Origin: Clostridiales bacterium
Lineage (GTDB): Bacteria > Bacillota > Dethiobacteria > Dethiobacterales > Dethiobacteraceae
DNA: 64,000 bases
Direction of reading: 5' to 3'
Assembly (NCBI GenBank): GCA_018335855.1
Contig: JAGXRM010000044.1
Span: 1-64,000 of the forward strand
The position numbers and the translations under genes are program-made. The notes beneath the pieces are model-generated. The model saw only the letters and a list, made by a program, of their open reading frames with translations. It was not told the origin of the DNA and ran no database searches. Shown here piece after piece: positions 9,936 to 18,410 of this stretch; positions within the stretch are counted from its first letter, which is position 1, and every line of letters starts with the position of its first letter.

Positions 9936-12900
9936 TGCCACAAATTTGGCGTATTCGTCTTTCCAACATACAGTATGAGAAAGGTAAAAAAGTTATCAAT
10001 GATGAGATATTTCAAACGCACGGTGAAAACACGTTAATACAACTTACAAACGGGGGTGGAAAAACCCTCTCCATCCAACTGGTAATGCAGGTTGTGCTAC
10101 CTAATGTAGAGTTAAACAAACGAAAACTCGTTGAACTTCTGCATCAAAAATATACTGGTCATATACTCGTTGAATGGAAGCTTGACAACGTGTCAGACGA
10201 TTTTCTTTTGACAGGCTTTTGTTTTGCCCGTGGAAATAATGAAAATGGGTCGTTAAAATATTTTATGTACACCATACAGTATCAAAGCCTAAACGAACTT
10301 GACATTATGAATCTTCCCCTACGTGGTGAACAAGGGTATATTTCTTATCAGGAATTAAATGAATTTCTAAATGAACAGCGTAAAAGAATGGACGTTCAGG
10401 TGAAAATTTATGACAGGGACAGTAAACGGAGTGACTACCTTAGGGACTTGGAGTCGTTCCATTTATACGAAAAAGAGTGGAAAAACATTCGTAATACTAA
10501 TACCAAAGAGGGTGGCGTAGATGAGTTTTTTAAGTCTGTTGAATCTACCGTGCAACTCTTTGACAAGTATATCATTTCTTCTGTGGAAGAAGTGGTCTTT
10601 GGTGGCAAAGAGGAAGCCGAGTCACTTGCAAGCATTTTTCAAGAACACCAAAATAAACTCTGTCAAATTCCAGAAATTGAAAAACAGCTTCAGGCTTTCG
10701 GAAGTTTGGAAAAGGGTGGAGAAACCATCGTTGGTGAAGTTTTAGCACTGTCTACGGTAGATGATGAGTACTTGGTACAAAAAAGCCAAGCCCGCTTGCT
10801 TCATAATCGAATTGTTACAGAACAACAGATGCTAAGAGAACAAATCTATACGGCTAAAGAAGATTTGCATGGTTTTGCAAATAACCTAAGTGAACTACAA
10901 TACCAAAGTGCGAGTATTCCCTACGCTGAGTTAAAAGAAAAAGAGAAGGCGGCTCTAGAGCTGCGTGAAGTTTTGCACTCGAAAATAAACGAAGCTACAA
11001 TAACCCAAAATAGATTAGGGGAGCAACTTCGCCAGATGAATGCGAGCAACCTCTGGTTTGATATTCAGCTCTTAAAGGGAGATATTGCAGAAGCCAACAA
11101 AGGTATAGAGGTAGAAAGCAAAGAGAATAAGCTCGAGGTGCTATATAATGAACTCGATGTTTATCGGGCTACCTTACATGAGCGACTAAAAGAGCAAAAA
11201 GATGGTTACACAAAGCAGTTTAAGGCAGCTACCAGCTTACACAATCGCTATAATACAGCCCGACGCAAATGTGAGCCGTTAATTTCCAGAATGCAAAATG
11301 AAGTTGGTATTCTGAGCAATGAGATAACCCACCTGAAAAATGATTTACAAACAATATCCAATAAAGGCGTCGAACTGTTTGATGAATATCAAAGTATTGA
11401 ATGGATTGATAACCCCAATACTGCCATCGCTCATTTTATTAAGGAAGCATCCCGCATCCATAGCGAAAAGCAACGCATAGTACAGCGCCTTACTCAAATT
11501 GAACATGAAAAGGTAGAACACCAAACTAGAATGTTTGCCCTTACTTCCAAATTAGCAACCGCTATTCAGGAGCAGACACAGAAAAACAAAGAACATCAAG
11601 ACTATATGGAACAACTTTCTACCATGCAAGGAAAACTCGGGCACCATGAACTCTACAGTAAGGATATATTCGAGGACCAGGGTCGGCTATTTGCATCGTT
11701 AGAGCATAAAAAAAGCGAATTTTATACTCGTTATGACAGGTTTAGTGCGGAAAAACAACTATTAAGCGACCAGCTAGAATTGTTATCAGAAGGGCATTAC
11801 ATTCCAAACCGTAACATCATTCAACTTAAAGAGTTGTTGGAATCCACTGGCGCTGTTGTAATTACGGGTAGCGAGTGGCTTTCACGCATGCAAATAGATG
11901 GGACGAGAAAGGAACAGCTCCTGCGCAGCCAACCGCTGTTGCCTTACGCTGTGGTGATTTCGGAAGCTGATTTCAAAAAGATAAAAGCTCAAGTTTCCTT
12001 ATGGAGAAGGGTCACCATGATGGCATCCCCTGTTCCTATAATCGTCTACGGGGAGCACTTGCAATCCCAGGTCGATTCAGAAGACCACTCACTTCTGGCT
12101 GTAAACCAAAGCACCTACTTGGCGTGGCATAAAGGCTATCAATGTACCTTGTCAACCGAGGCGCTGGCTGATGCCCAACAGGAGTTACAGGAGAATATTT
12201 TCAGCAAGGAAAATCAGTTGGAGAAATTGCAGGATAGCATCCAACAGGTTACGGCTACACAAGCCATATTAACTACCTTTTACGGGCATTACACTAGCAA
12301 CACTTTGCCCGACCTTACAGCAGCTATAGAACGGTTAACAGCAGATATTTCAGCATATAAACAAGAGTGGGAAACACATGAGAGAGACATTAATGCCATA
12401 CTTTATGAACAGGAACAATTACAGGGTAAAAACGAGGAATTTGTGACGGCACAGAAACAAGCTGAACAATCTTCTAAGCGTTTTAAAGAATGGGCACAAG
12501 ACCTCTTAACTGAAAAAATTGCTAAAGGTGAAAAAAGAACCAAAGAATCCCGCCATGCGGTTTTGGAAAAGACCGTGGCGAAAATGATAGTAAATCGTGA
12601 CCGCATGAACGATAAATTGGAGCAGATAAAAGAGGTTACAGTCAGAACAGAGCAACTAATTCTTGAGACGGAAAAAGAACAAGCAAAATACCCATATCCC
12701 GTCAAAGCTGTAAGCTCGCTAAGTATTGGTCTGGCACAGGCGATTACGGGTTATGTGCAGCGTGAGGCAGCTATTAATAAAGTCGACTCCCGTATTGAAA
12801 TGTACAATGATAGAATACGGATGTGCGAGAAAAGGATTCAGGAGAAAATAGAAGAAATAGCTGAATTGCAAATTCCATATGATATGATTCAGCCAATCCA

Positions 12901-14353
12901 TTTAGCCTATCCAAGGAATGAACTATCCCAGGTGAAAAAATATGAACGGGATGTATCTGCCACTGTAAAAGCTTTAGAGTTGGAATGGCAGGCCGCAGAC
13001 AAAGAGGTCGCCAAACTGGGGAGCAACATCCAGCTCATCTTAGAGCGGATTGCCCAAGAGTATGAAGGAAGAAGGCCATATGCGTTTTCAGCCCTAGGAC
13101 TGGCTAAAGAAAGGCTTCCCCTGCTTCTCGCTAAAGCGGAGGACGACAAAACTCAAAAGCAGGCTGAAATCGGTACGCTAACGGAACTGTCTAACCAATA
13201 CGAGTTGGGCAGTGTTCGCCTTGATGCATCACTAAGTGATTACAGTATTATGGATGCAATTGGTGCCTTGCCTGACGAAGAATGGCTCACTATTAAAGAC
13301 ACTCTCGTTCCCTATATCGTTAGCATACAGAGTAGATTAAAAGAAATTAGCGGACGCTTTACTACAAAACGTGCTGAAGTGGATAAAGCCTATGAAGGAT
13401 TTTCCAGAACTCTTCAAAGCGAGGGAAATCAAAAACTTAAAACACTGGTCGATATGCTCCATGCGACAGATAAGCGATATCAAAAGGAGTATGTTACCGA
13501 AATGTTTTCGGAGGTATTTGCTCGTATTAAAATGCTTCGTGAGCGCGCAGAAAGCCAAAAGGAAACATGTGAACGGGAAAAGCATGAGTTGGTTAGACGT
13601 TGTGAACTGCATGCTCGGCGCCTAGCGGAAGAAATCGGGTCTATTGATAAATGTATGATGATTGAGTACGGTGGCAGGTCGCAAAAAGCGCTACAAATAA
13701 ACCTAAAAGAGCGGATGCAGCAACCGTCTTTAGAGTTGATGGCGCAATACGTAAATGAGTGTGTGGAGACTCTAAAAGATAAAGCGGACAACGGAGAATC
13801 CGAAGAAAAGCAGGAGCAGTATATTAGGCAATGTATGACATCCCGCCAGTTATTAAATGTCCTATACAATGTCAAGGATAGCACGATTCGTCTTCTAAAG
13901 CCCGAGGAATACCCTGGTCAGTCCCCACAGTATGACCCTTGGGAAGATGTGCATAAGTGGTCAGGTGGTGAAGGTTATGCAGGATGCATGGCTGTTTTTA
14001 TGGCTATTCTTAGTTATACACGGAGTCAGATTTGCGGGCTTCGAAATCCTCATAAGGTGCTACTTGCAGATAATCTGTTTGGCAAAGCTTCGGCCGCCCA
14101 CATACTTGATTATATTTTCCAACTTGCAAGTAATAATAATATCCAGTTACTTTGCTACACCGCCCTTACTTCAGGCACAATTTATCGGTATTTTCCTGTT
14201 GTGTACAGCCTGAAATTACGGAAAATCTATGACAGGGAATATATCCATACATTGCTGGCAAAAGATGAGGTTTTAAATATTGAGGCTGGTAATTATGATA
14301 TCACAGTACTAGAGCAGGAGCTGGAGGAAATGCGGCAAAGTAAGCAAGATTAA
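9935..14353 (+). CDS. jetC: Wadjet protein JetC (SMC/MukB-like ATPase)
   Basis: 1,472 residues. Walker A is at residues 39-44 (NGGGKT), the ABC signature at about 1342-1346 (SGGEG) and Walker B at about 1375-1379 (LLADN, followed by LFGK), i.e. head halves at both ends separated by long Gln/Glu/Lys-rich coiled coils with a hinge in between. This is the architecture of the motor that extrudes DNA loops in Wadjet. The Walker B Asp is followed by Asn, as in MukB/JetC-type proteins, not by Glu. It ends the jetDABC operon and faces the oppositely transcribed JAB-E1 gene with only 23 bases between stops. Confidence 0.9.
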   Translation: MPQIWRIRLSNIQYEKGKKVINDEIFQTHGENTLIQLTNGGGKTLSIQLVMQVVLPNVELNKRKLVELLHQKYTGHILVEWKLDNVSDDFLLTGFCFARGNNENGSLKYFMYTIQYQSLNELDIMNLPLRGEQGYISYQELNEFLNEQRKRMDVQVKIYDRDSKRSDYLRDLESFHLYEKEWKNIRNTNTKEGGVDEFFKSVESTVQLFDKYIISSVEEVVFGGKEEAESLASIFQEHQNKLCQIPEIEKQLQAFGSLEKGGETIVGEVLALSTVDDEYLVQKSQARLLHNRIVTEQQMLREQIYTAKEDLHGFANNLSELQYQSASIPYAELKEKEKAALELREVLHSKINEATITQNRLGEQLRQMNASNLWFDIQLLKGDIAEANKGIEVESKENKLEVLYNELDVYRATLHERLKEQKDGYTKQFKAATSLHNRYNTARRKCEPLISRMQNEVGILSNEITHLKNDLQTISNKGVELFDEYQSIEWIDNPNTAIAHFIKEASRIHSEKQRIVQRLTQIEHEKVEHQTRMFALTSKLATAIQEQTQKNKEHQDYMEQLSTMQGKLGHHELYSKDIFEDQGRLFASLEHKKSEFYTRYDRFSAEKQLLSDQLELLSEGHYIPNRNIIQLKELLESTGAVVITGSEWLSRMQIDGTRKEQLLRSQPLLPYAVVISEADFKKIKAQVSLWRRVTMMASPVPIIVYGEHLQSQVDSEDHSLLAVNQSTYLAWHKGYQCTLSTEALADAQQELQENIFSKENQLEKLQDSIQQVTATQAILTTFYGHYTSNTLPDLTAAIERLTADISAYKQEWETHERDINAILYEQEQLQGKNEEFVTAQKQAEQSSKRFKEWAQDLLTEKIAKGEKRTKESRHAVLEKTVAKMIVNRDRMNDKLEQIKEVTVRTEQLILETEKEQAKYPYPVKAVSSLSIGLAQAITGYVQREAAINKVDSRIEMYNDRIRMCEKRIQEKIEEIAELQIPYDMIQPIHLAYPRNELSQVKKYERDVSATVKALELEWQAADKEVAKLGSNIQLILERIAQEYEGRRPYAFSALGLAKERLPLLLAKAEDDKTQKQAEIGTLTELSNQYELGSVRLDASLSDYSIMDAIGALPDEEWLTIKDTLVPYIVSIQSRLKEISGRFTTKRAEVDKAYEGFSRTLQSEGNQKLKTLVDMLHATDKRYQKEYVTEMFSEVFARIKMLRERAESQKETCEREKHELVRRCELHARRLAEEIGSIDKCMMIEYGGRSQKALQINLKERMQQPSLELMAQYVNECVETLKDKADNGESEEKQEQYIRQCMTSRQLLNVLYNVKDSTIRLLKPEEYPGQSPQYDPWEDVHKWSGGEGYAGCMAVFMAILSYTRSQICGLRNPHKVLLADNLFGKASAAHILDYIFQLASNNNIQLLCYTALTSGTIYRYFPVVYSLKLRKIYDREYIHTLLAKDEVLNIEAGNYDITVLEQELEEMRQSKQD

Positions 14354-14376
14354 CAGTTCTATCTAATACAAGTGTC

Positions 14377-15747
14377 TTACCTGCATGAAGAGGTCTTCAT
14401 AGATGTTGACCCTTCACTACCCATACCCTTTAATGAATCACAATAGCGACAACTTGATTCCTTAATTATATCCATTGTTAATAAGTCTCCCTCAAGCATG
14501 TCATAACACTTCACGTACGATATTTGGTGCCCCAAGCAGCCAGTTATTAAGTCAATAAATGTAGTAACTGCCTGAGAAGCTATTAATGAGTTTAATGAGA
14601 TAACAGATGGACGTTTGATTTCATAGCCATGAACATATCCCTTATAACGTTTATCTAACAGCATTTGCTCTTGCAGAAGAGCGTCTGCGCTTATTCTCTT
14701 TAAACATTGTAAACATGCTATTCCAGGGATAGCGAGGTATATCTTTCCCCCCGCAGAAAACACCTCACCATCTTTAGCATTTATGCCAACTCCAATGTCT
14801 ATAATTGGAATCAGGTATCTTAATGATATGTCGTTTAGAATGGCTCGACTTATCATAGAGTCGGTACAAAGAAATAGAACCTGACTTTCCGTTAACTCAA
14901 ATGGCACATTATCCGCACGTAAATTCTCTTTAAACACTTTAACCTTGGCCTCAGGGTTTATCCTGCAGATTGTATCAGCTAAAACATCCGCTTTGTATTT
15001 ACTAATATCTTTGGGTGAAGCCCCAAGGAGTCTATTAAGGTTGCTGTGTTCAACCAAATCTTCATCCATAATTGTAAAATTGGTTACTCCTAAATACGCT
15101 AACTGGTTACCAATAACGGAGCCTGTTCCCCCTGCACCGATTATCGTAACAGGTGTTTCAGCTAATAGTTTTTGTCCGTCATGCCCAAACATCTTAACCT
15201 GTCTGTCATATAAAAAAATATCAACATTAGATTTTCGAGAATGATTGCTGGTAGTCGGGATGTTTTTCATTGGCCTCCCAATAATGTTTATCCAATCAAT
15301 TGGTGTAGGAGAGGCCTTGCCTGGCGACCAAAATCGGGCATCCATTCTGCCCTTTGAATCCATTACAAGGGTACCATGAGGGATTGAGTTGTCTGTTAGC
15401 ATAAGAAGACGCGGCATCATTTCACTTTCATTGTTGTCGTCTGTTGTAGAAAAAGTATTTAGTGTCCCTGGGTGACTGTGGGCCATAATTAGTGATAATC
15501 CTTGATTATACGCCTTTTCAGCCAGCTTCATAAAAGCAGAAGCTTTTAATCGTCTTCCAGTAGAATGTTGATACACCATATCGTTTTGGGGGATAGGCAA
15601 AACTTCACGTATCATAAAAATATTTTTGCCCTCTCGTTGAACATGACCTGCGAATAATGCAGCTCCTTGTTCAACGTTTTTCATAGAAAGCAAGGCCTCA
15701 ATCAGGCAACTATAATCATTTTGGGTGATTCTAAAAATATTGGACAT
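14377..15747 (-). CDS. JAB (JAMM) protease-E1 activating enzyme fusion
   Basis: 456 residues. The N-terminal JAB/MPN peptidase domain has an intact zinc site: H90-S-H92, seven residues, S100, D103, with E26 as catalytic base candidate. The C-terminal ThiF/E1-like domain has the nucleotide loop GAGGTG (204-209), Asp228/Asp230, Asn238-Arg239, and two CxxC pairs (345/348 and 433/436) for zinc. The first enzyme would trim or remove a ubiquitin-like tag, the second would adenylate it. The ATG directly follows the stop of the upstream Ubl-E2 gene, with GGAGG inside that gene, so both are coupled. Similar fusions occur in bacterial Bil/Bub-type anti-phage conjugation systems. Confidence 0.85.
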   Translation of the reverse strand: MSNIFRITQNDYSCLIEALLSMKNVEQGAALFAGHVQREGKNIFMIREVLPIPQNDMVYQHSTGRRLKASAFMKLAEKAYNQGLSLIMAHSHPGTLNTFSTTDDNNESEMMPRLLMLTDNSIPHGTLVMDSKGRMDARFWSPGKASPTPIDWINIIGRPMKNIPTTSNHSRKSNVDIFLYDRQVKMFGHDGQKLLAETPVTIIGAGGTGSVIGNQLAYLGVTNFTIMDEDLVEHSNLNRLLGASPKDISKYKADVLADTICRINPEAKVKVFKENLRADNVPFELTESQVLFLCTDSMISRAILNDISLRYLIPIIDIGVGINAKDGEVFSAGGKIYLAIPGIACLQCLKRISADALLQEQMLLDKRYKGYVHGYEIKRPSVISLNSLIASQAVTTFIDLITGCLGHQISYVKCYDMLEGDLLTMDIIKESSCRYCDSLKGMGSEGSTSMKTSSCR

Positions 15748-16305
15748 CTATTTTACCTCCATCCATTTTTGTATGGCACATAAATAAGAATTGATGCCAT
15801 CGCGCTGTGGGTTCCAATTGCTACAGCTATAACATGATTGATTTATATTTTGTAAAGGTGAGTTAAATTGAATGCCAGTAATTGACGATTGAGGGTATGT
15901 TGAATTTACTATGATTTTAAGGACACCTATACCGAATTTTTTCTGAAGATGTGGTAATGTTGGGAAGTTAGAAATGGAAATTTCCCAATGATTGTTGTCG
16001 ATGCTACAGATGTTTATGTTTTCATTGCCATGTATCCTTCCAATTTCCTCAATGTCGCTTAGTAAAATAGGAGGAAGAGACTTTTCAGTCTCTCCCTCAA
16101 TCCAGTCAGGTACATCGAAATAATGTTGCCCCTGACGTAATAAAAAATTTTCATCAGTAACTTCAACGAAACTTCTGCCATCTCTTAGGTAGAGAGGACG
16201 TCCCACGGTAATTTCAAGTATGTTGCGGAACTGGGCATAGCTTACATCTTTTGGTATGTCATGCTTCTGCCTGTTTAAAAAAATCGGAATCGTTGTTTTG
16301 CTCAT
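15748..16305 (-). CDS. ubiquitin-like (multiubiquitin-type) domain fused to E2-like domain
   Basis: 185 residues. Residues about 5-68 look like a prokaryotic beta-grasp Ubl domain (IPIFLNRQKHDIPKD ... HYFDVPDWIEG). Residues about 80-185 look like a prokaryotic family-E E2-like fold: TYPQSSITGIQF matches the YP/P part of E2 enzymes, and CYSCSNWNPQRD places Cys158 and Cys161 just before Trp164, where E2 proteins keep the catalytic cysteine. The protein ends in MEVK, with no terminal Gly-Gly, so the Ubl part would have to act internally or be processed by the neighbouring JAB domain. GGAGG lies 6 bases before the ATG. Domain calls are by eye and the E2 part is the less certain one. Confidence 0.65.
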   Translation of the reverse strand: MSKTTIPIFLNRQKHDIPKDVSYAQFRNILEITVGRPLYLRDGRSFVEVTDENFLLRQGQHYFDVPDWIEGETEKSLPPILLSDIEEIGRIHGNENINICSIDNNHWEISISNFPTLPHLQKKFGIGVLKIIVNSTYPQSSITGIQFNSPLQNINQSCYSCSNWNPQRDGINSYLCAIQKWMEVK

Positions 16306-16500
16306 TGAGTACCTCCGTACAAAATTTTTGTTATATTAGCAGGTCATTAAAATAATGCCTGGAGAAAAGGGATGGGGGTAAGTAAGTTACTATCACCTCC
16401 TATATAACTGGCTCAAAATAAAAGAGACCGTTAGGAATCTTTCCCAACAATCTCGTCGATAGAATTATAGCTCTTTACTATATATACGAAACAGTCTTTA
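16306..16500 (-). promoter_or_regulatory. leader/control region of the Ubl-E2/JAB-E1 genes
   Basis: About 195 bases between the ImmA-like gene and the Ubl-E2 gene. In transcription order it contains the shared 23-bp motif (16501-16479), a possible TATAAT (16466-16461), an intrinsic terminator (16457-16419), an AGGAGGTGATAG that could serve a 21-codon leader ORF starting GTG, and the GGAGG of the Ubl-E2 gene. A terminator inside the leader means either that a second promoter lies after it or that it is an attenuator. Confidence 0.5.
16419..16457 (-). terminator. intrinsic terminator or attenuator upstream of Ubl-E2
   Basis: On the minus strand GAGATTGTTGGGA pairs with TCCTAACGGTCTC across the loop AAAGAT (using G-T pairs), followed by TTTTATTTT. 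It ends the sigma/ImmA operon but lies downstream of the 23-bp motif, so it would also act on any transcript starting at that motif. Confidence 0.75.
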
Positions 16501-16501
16501 T
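16479..16501 (-). promoter_or_regulatory. copy A of a shared 23-bp motif
   Basis: The plus strand reads TATATATACGAAACAGTCTTTAT, written here as one 23-bp unit in two parts: TATATATACGAAA and CAGTCTTTAT. The second copy at 18170-18192, upstream of the sigma gene, differs only at one pyrimidine (C/T). This copy overlaps the ImmA-like stop codon and precedes the Ubl-E2 gene. It is probably a promoter element or operator shared by both transcription units. Confidence 0.7.
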
Positions 16502-16983
16502 CAAAATTTATTGAGTTTTTGTAGTGAAATAAAAATCACCTCATTGCTAACACAACATCTTGATGCCATTTCTGGAATGGTTAAACCTTCTTTATTAAAA
16601 AGATTTATATGCTTTAATGGTACTAATAACTCCCGTGCAAACTCAAAAGCTTCATTTTCCTGTACATTGCGGAACTTTTCAAAGTCATTAGATTGTCCAT
16701 TATAGTTATGAAAATCTATATCATGATGTAAGAAAATGTGACCTAATTCATGCGCGATAGATAATCTTTGTCTGTGAAGATGGTCATTCTTATTTACAAC
16801 AATAACTTTTTCTTGTCTGTTAAATTGTGCACAGACAGCCATTAATTCATATTCAACGTCAAATCCTTCGCCCTGCGCAACATACACAACATCAACTGGA
16901 GGCACAAGATTATATTTTTTTGAAACTTTTCTGGCCATTTCCCGTGTATAGCCAACACGAACTTTTTGCTGCTCATCAAACAT
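16501..16983 (-). CDS. ImmA/IrrE-family metallopeptidase
   Basis: 160 residues. The zinc-protease motif HELGH is at residues 78-82 and the third ligand region ExxAxxFAxxLLxP follows at 109-122. ImmA/IrrE proteases cleave a partner repressor or regulator in response to stress, for example phage or mobile-element regulators and DdrO in Deinococcus. A GGGGGG site precedes the ATG. It is the third gene of the sigma operon, 15 bases after the 216-aa gene. The nearest candidate substrates are that 216-aa protein and the sigma factor; this is inference. Confidence 0.85.
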   Translation of the reverse strand: MFDEQQKVRVGYTREMARKVSKKYNLVPPVDVVYVAQGEGFDVEYELMAVCAQFNRQEKVIVVNKNDHLHRQRLSIAHELGHIFLHHDIDFHNYNGQSNDFEKFRNVQENEAFEFARELLVPLKHINLFNKEGLTIPEMASRCCVSNEVIFISLQKLNKF

Positions 16984-16998
16984 ATTTTACCCCCCAAC

Positions 16999-17649
16999 TT
17001 AAAGAAGTTCTTTTGCTTTCTCTAGGAAGTTATATTTCTTCCTTAGTTCTCTTTTAAAAGAGACATAATCAGCGGAAACTTCTTGTGCTTTTTGCTGTTC
17101 TCTTGCTTCAAATTTAGTGTCAGACCTGGCAAGGACAGTTCCTGTGCTAGATGGGACAGGAAACGTGGCCATAATAGAACTAAGCAAATCATCAAGAGAG
17201 CAATTTAACGTTTCCTGCAATTCCTTAAGACGTTCAATTGATAGTCGCCAGGGAGAAAATCTTCGTTGTTTTAGCAGTTCTACATCTTGTGGGTTAAGGT
17301 TTATTGACTGTATAATTTGGTTCATATCTATTACTTTATCTTCTAAGTGAGAATCAATGAATTTGAAAAAGTCAATAGACCCTACAGAAGATATCTTTTT
17401 TTCTTCAAGTCCACGAAGAGCTGAATATAAAAAAGCTATATGAGTTGCTTCGGAAACTCTTTCGTCAAGGTCAAGAGCAAAGGTAATATTAAAGATATCC
17501 TCATCAAAACGACCATCACTTTCTAAAGCGGCTTCATACATTAAATCATCCATTTCATTAATATCCTCAATTATGTCTACGGGTGCGTTCTTTTCTATTT
17601 GTTGTGCTTCTTTTTGTAATTCTATAAGCCATTTCGGCAAATTGGCCAT
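16999..17649 (-). CDS. unknown 216-residue protein between sigma factor and protease
   Basis: Soluble, acidic N-terminal half, charged helical C-terminus. Residues about 130-165 (SPWRLSIERLKELQETLNC) have the feel of a small helical DNA- or protein-binding segment, but no helix-turn-helix family is assignable. The ATG has AAAGGGAG 7 bases upstream. Its place between an ECF sigma gene (15 bases upstream) and an ImmA-like protease suggests the role of a soluble anti-sigma factor or protease substrate. No direct evidence of this is in the sequence. Confidence 0.6.
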   Translation of the reverse strand: MANLPKWLIELQKEAQQIEKNAPVDIIEDINEMDDLMYEAALESDGRFDEDIFNITFALDLDERVSEATHIAFLYSALRGLEEKKISSVGSIDFFKFIDSHLEDKVIDMNQIIQSINLNPQDVELLKQRRFSPWRLSIERLKELQETLNCSLDDLLSSIMATFPVPSSTGTVLARSDTKFEAREQQKAQEVSADYVSFKRELRKKYNFLEKAKELL

Positions 17650-17664
17650 TAATTTACACTCCCT

Positions 17665-18153
17665 TTAAGATTCTAATTTTTCTTTTATCATAGTCTTTAA
17701 TTTATAAATCATGAAACCAACTGTTCCACTTTTTACGCACAATATTTCCCCGATTTCTTCATAAGTGTAACGATGTTCAAAACGAAGAGCATAAAGTGCT
17801 TGGTATCTTTCATCTAGAGTATCTACAATTTCTCTCACATGGTGTTTTATAGCTCCCTTATCTCTGTCAACAGATTTCGTAACAGGAGTATAGTCTGTTA
17901 GTGCAACCTGTTCAATATTTTTCATTTTTAATCTGTCGTAGCATAGGTGCTTCGTTACAGTGTAGAGCCAGTTTTTGGGGTTCCCTTTGTTTTTGTCAAA
18001 AGAACAGAATAAGCGATAAAAGACATCGTTTACAATCTCTTCAGCATCTTGTTTGTTATTAACTACTCTTTGAGCATACCAAAAAAGTGGACCTTTGAAT
18101 AACGACACAATCTGTTCCAACTCTTCCTGCGTAACATTGCCGTCTTCACTCAT
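17665..18153 (-). CDS. ECF-type RNA polymerase sigma factor
   Basis: 162 residues. Region 2 is at about 10-80 (QDAEEIVNDVFYRLF and NWLYTVTKHLCYDRL) and region 4 at about 108-160 (LDERYQALYALRFEH, YTYEEIGEILCVKSGTVGF). This two-domain layout is diagnostic of ECF sigma factors. There is a very strong ribosome site GGGGAGGGG. The 23-bp motif ends 16 bases before the ATG, leaving room for only a very short leader. The same motif lies before the Ubl-E2 gene, which suggests autoregulation plus control of the conjugation genes. Confidence 0.9.
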   Translation of the reverse strand: MSEDGNVTQEELEQIVSLFKGPLFWYAQRVVNNKQDAEEIVNDVFYRLFCSFDKNKGNPKNWLYTVTKHLCYDRLKMKNIEQVALTDYTPVTKSVDRDKGAIKHHVREIVDTLDERYQALYALRFEHRYTYEEIGEILCVKSGTVGFMIYKLKTMIKEKLES

Positions 18154-18169
18154 GACTTACCCCTCCCCT

Positions 18170-18192
18170 TATATATACGAAATAGTCTTTAT
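18170..18192 (-). promoter_or_regulatory. copy B of the shared 23-bp motif, upstream of the sigma gene
   Basis: On the minus strand it reads ATAAAGACTATTT then CGTATATATA. It is identical to copy A except at one position. CGTA resembles the -10 element of several ECF promoters, but no conserved GAAC-like -35 is present at the usual distance in the two copies, so whether this is a promoter or an operator is open. Confidence 0.7.
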
Positions 18193-18316
18193 GAAGGCCA
18201 GATAAACAGGTTAACAAAGTCTATTGGGTTTTATTATATATTAATTAAAAATTTACCAAATCCTGCAAGTTAATTAAAGAATTTGTAAATAATTAGATTA
18301 TTATAGGATAAATAGA

Positions 18317-18358
18317 AAATAAGTGGCAAGCCCTGAAATTGGGTCATGCCACTTATTT
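18317..18358 (-). terminator. hairpin terminator, probably bidirectional
   Basis: AAATAAGTGGCA (18317-18328) and TGCCACTTATTT (18347-18358) are perfectly complementary. The minus-strand continuation ATTTTCTATTTAT is U-rich. It would close the EVE/HTH gene and its small downstream ORF, separating them from the sigma operon. Confidence 0.7.
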
Positions 18359-18410
18359 AATTCTGCCACTTTTTAGATTCTGAATTAATTGAGCGACTAT
18401 GTTATTAACT

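Noticed and set aside
18170-18192. Calling the 23-bp motif a canonical ECF promoter
   Set aside because: CGTA fits an ECF -10, but no conserved GAAC-like -35 lies 15-17 bases upstream in both copies, so only a shared element is claimed.
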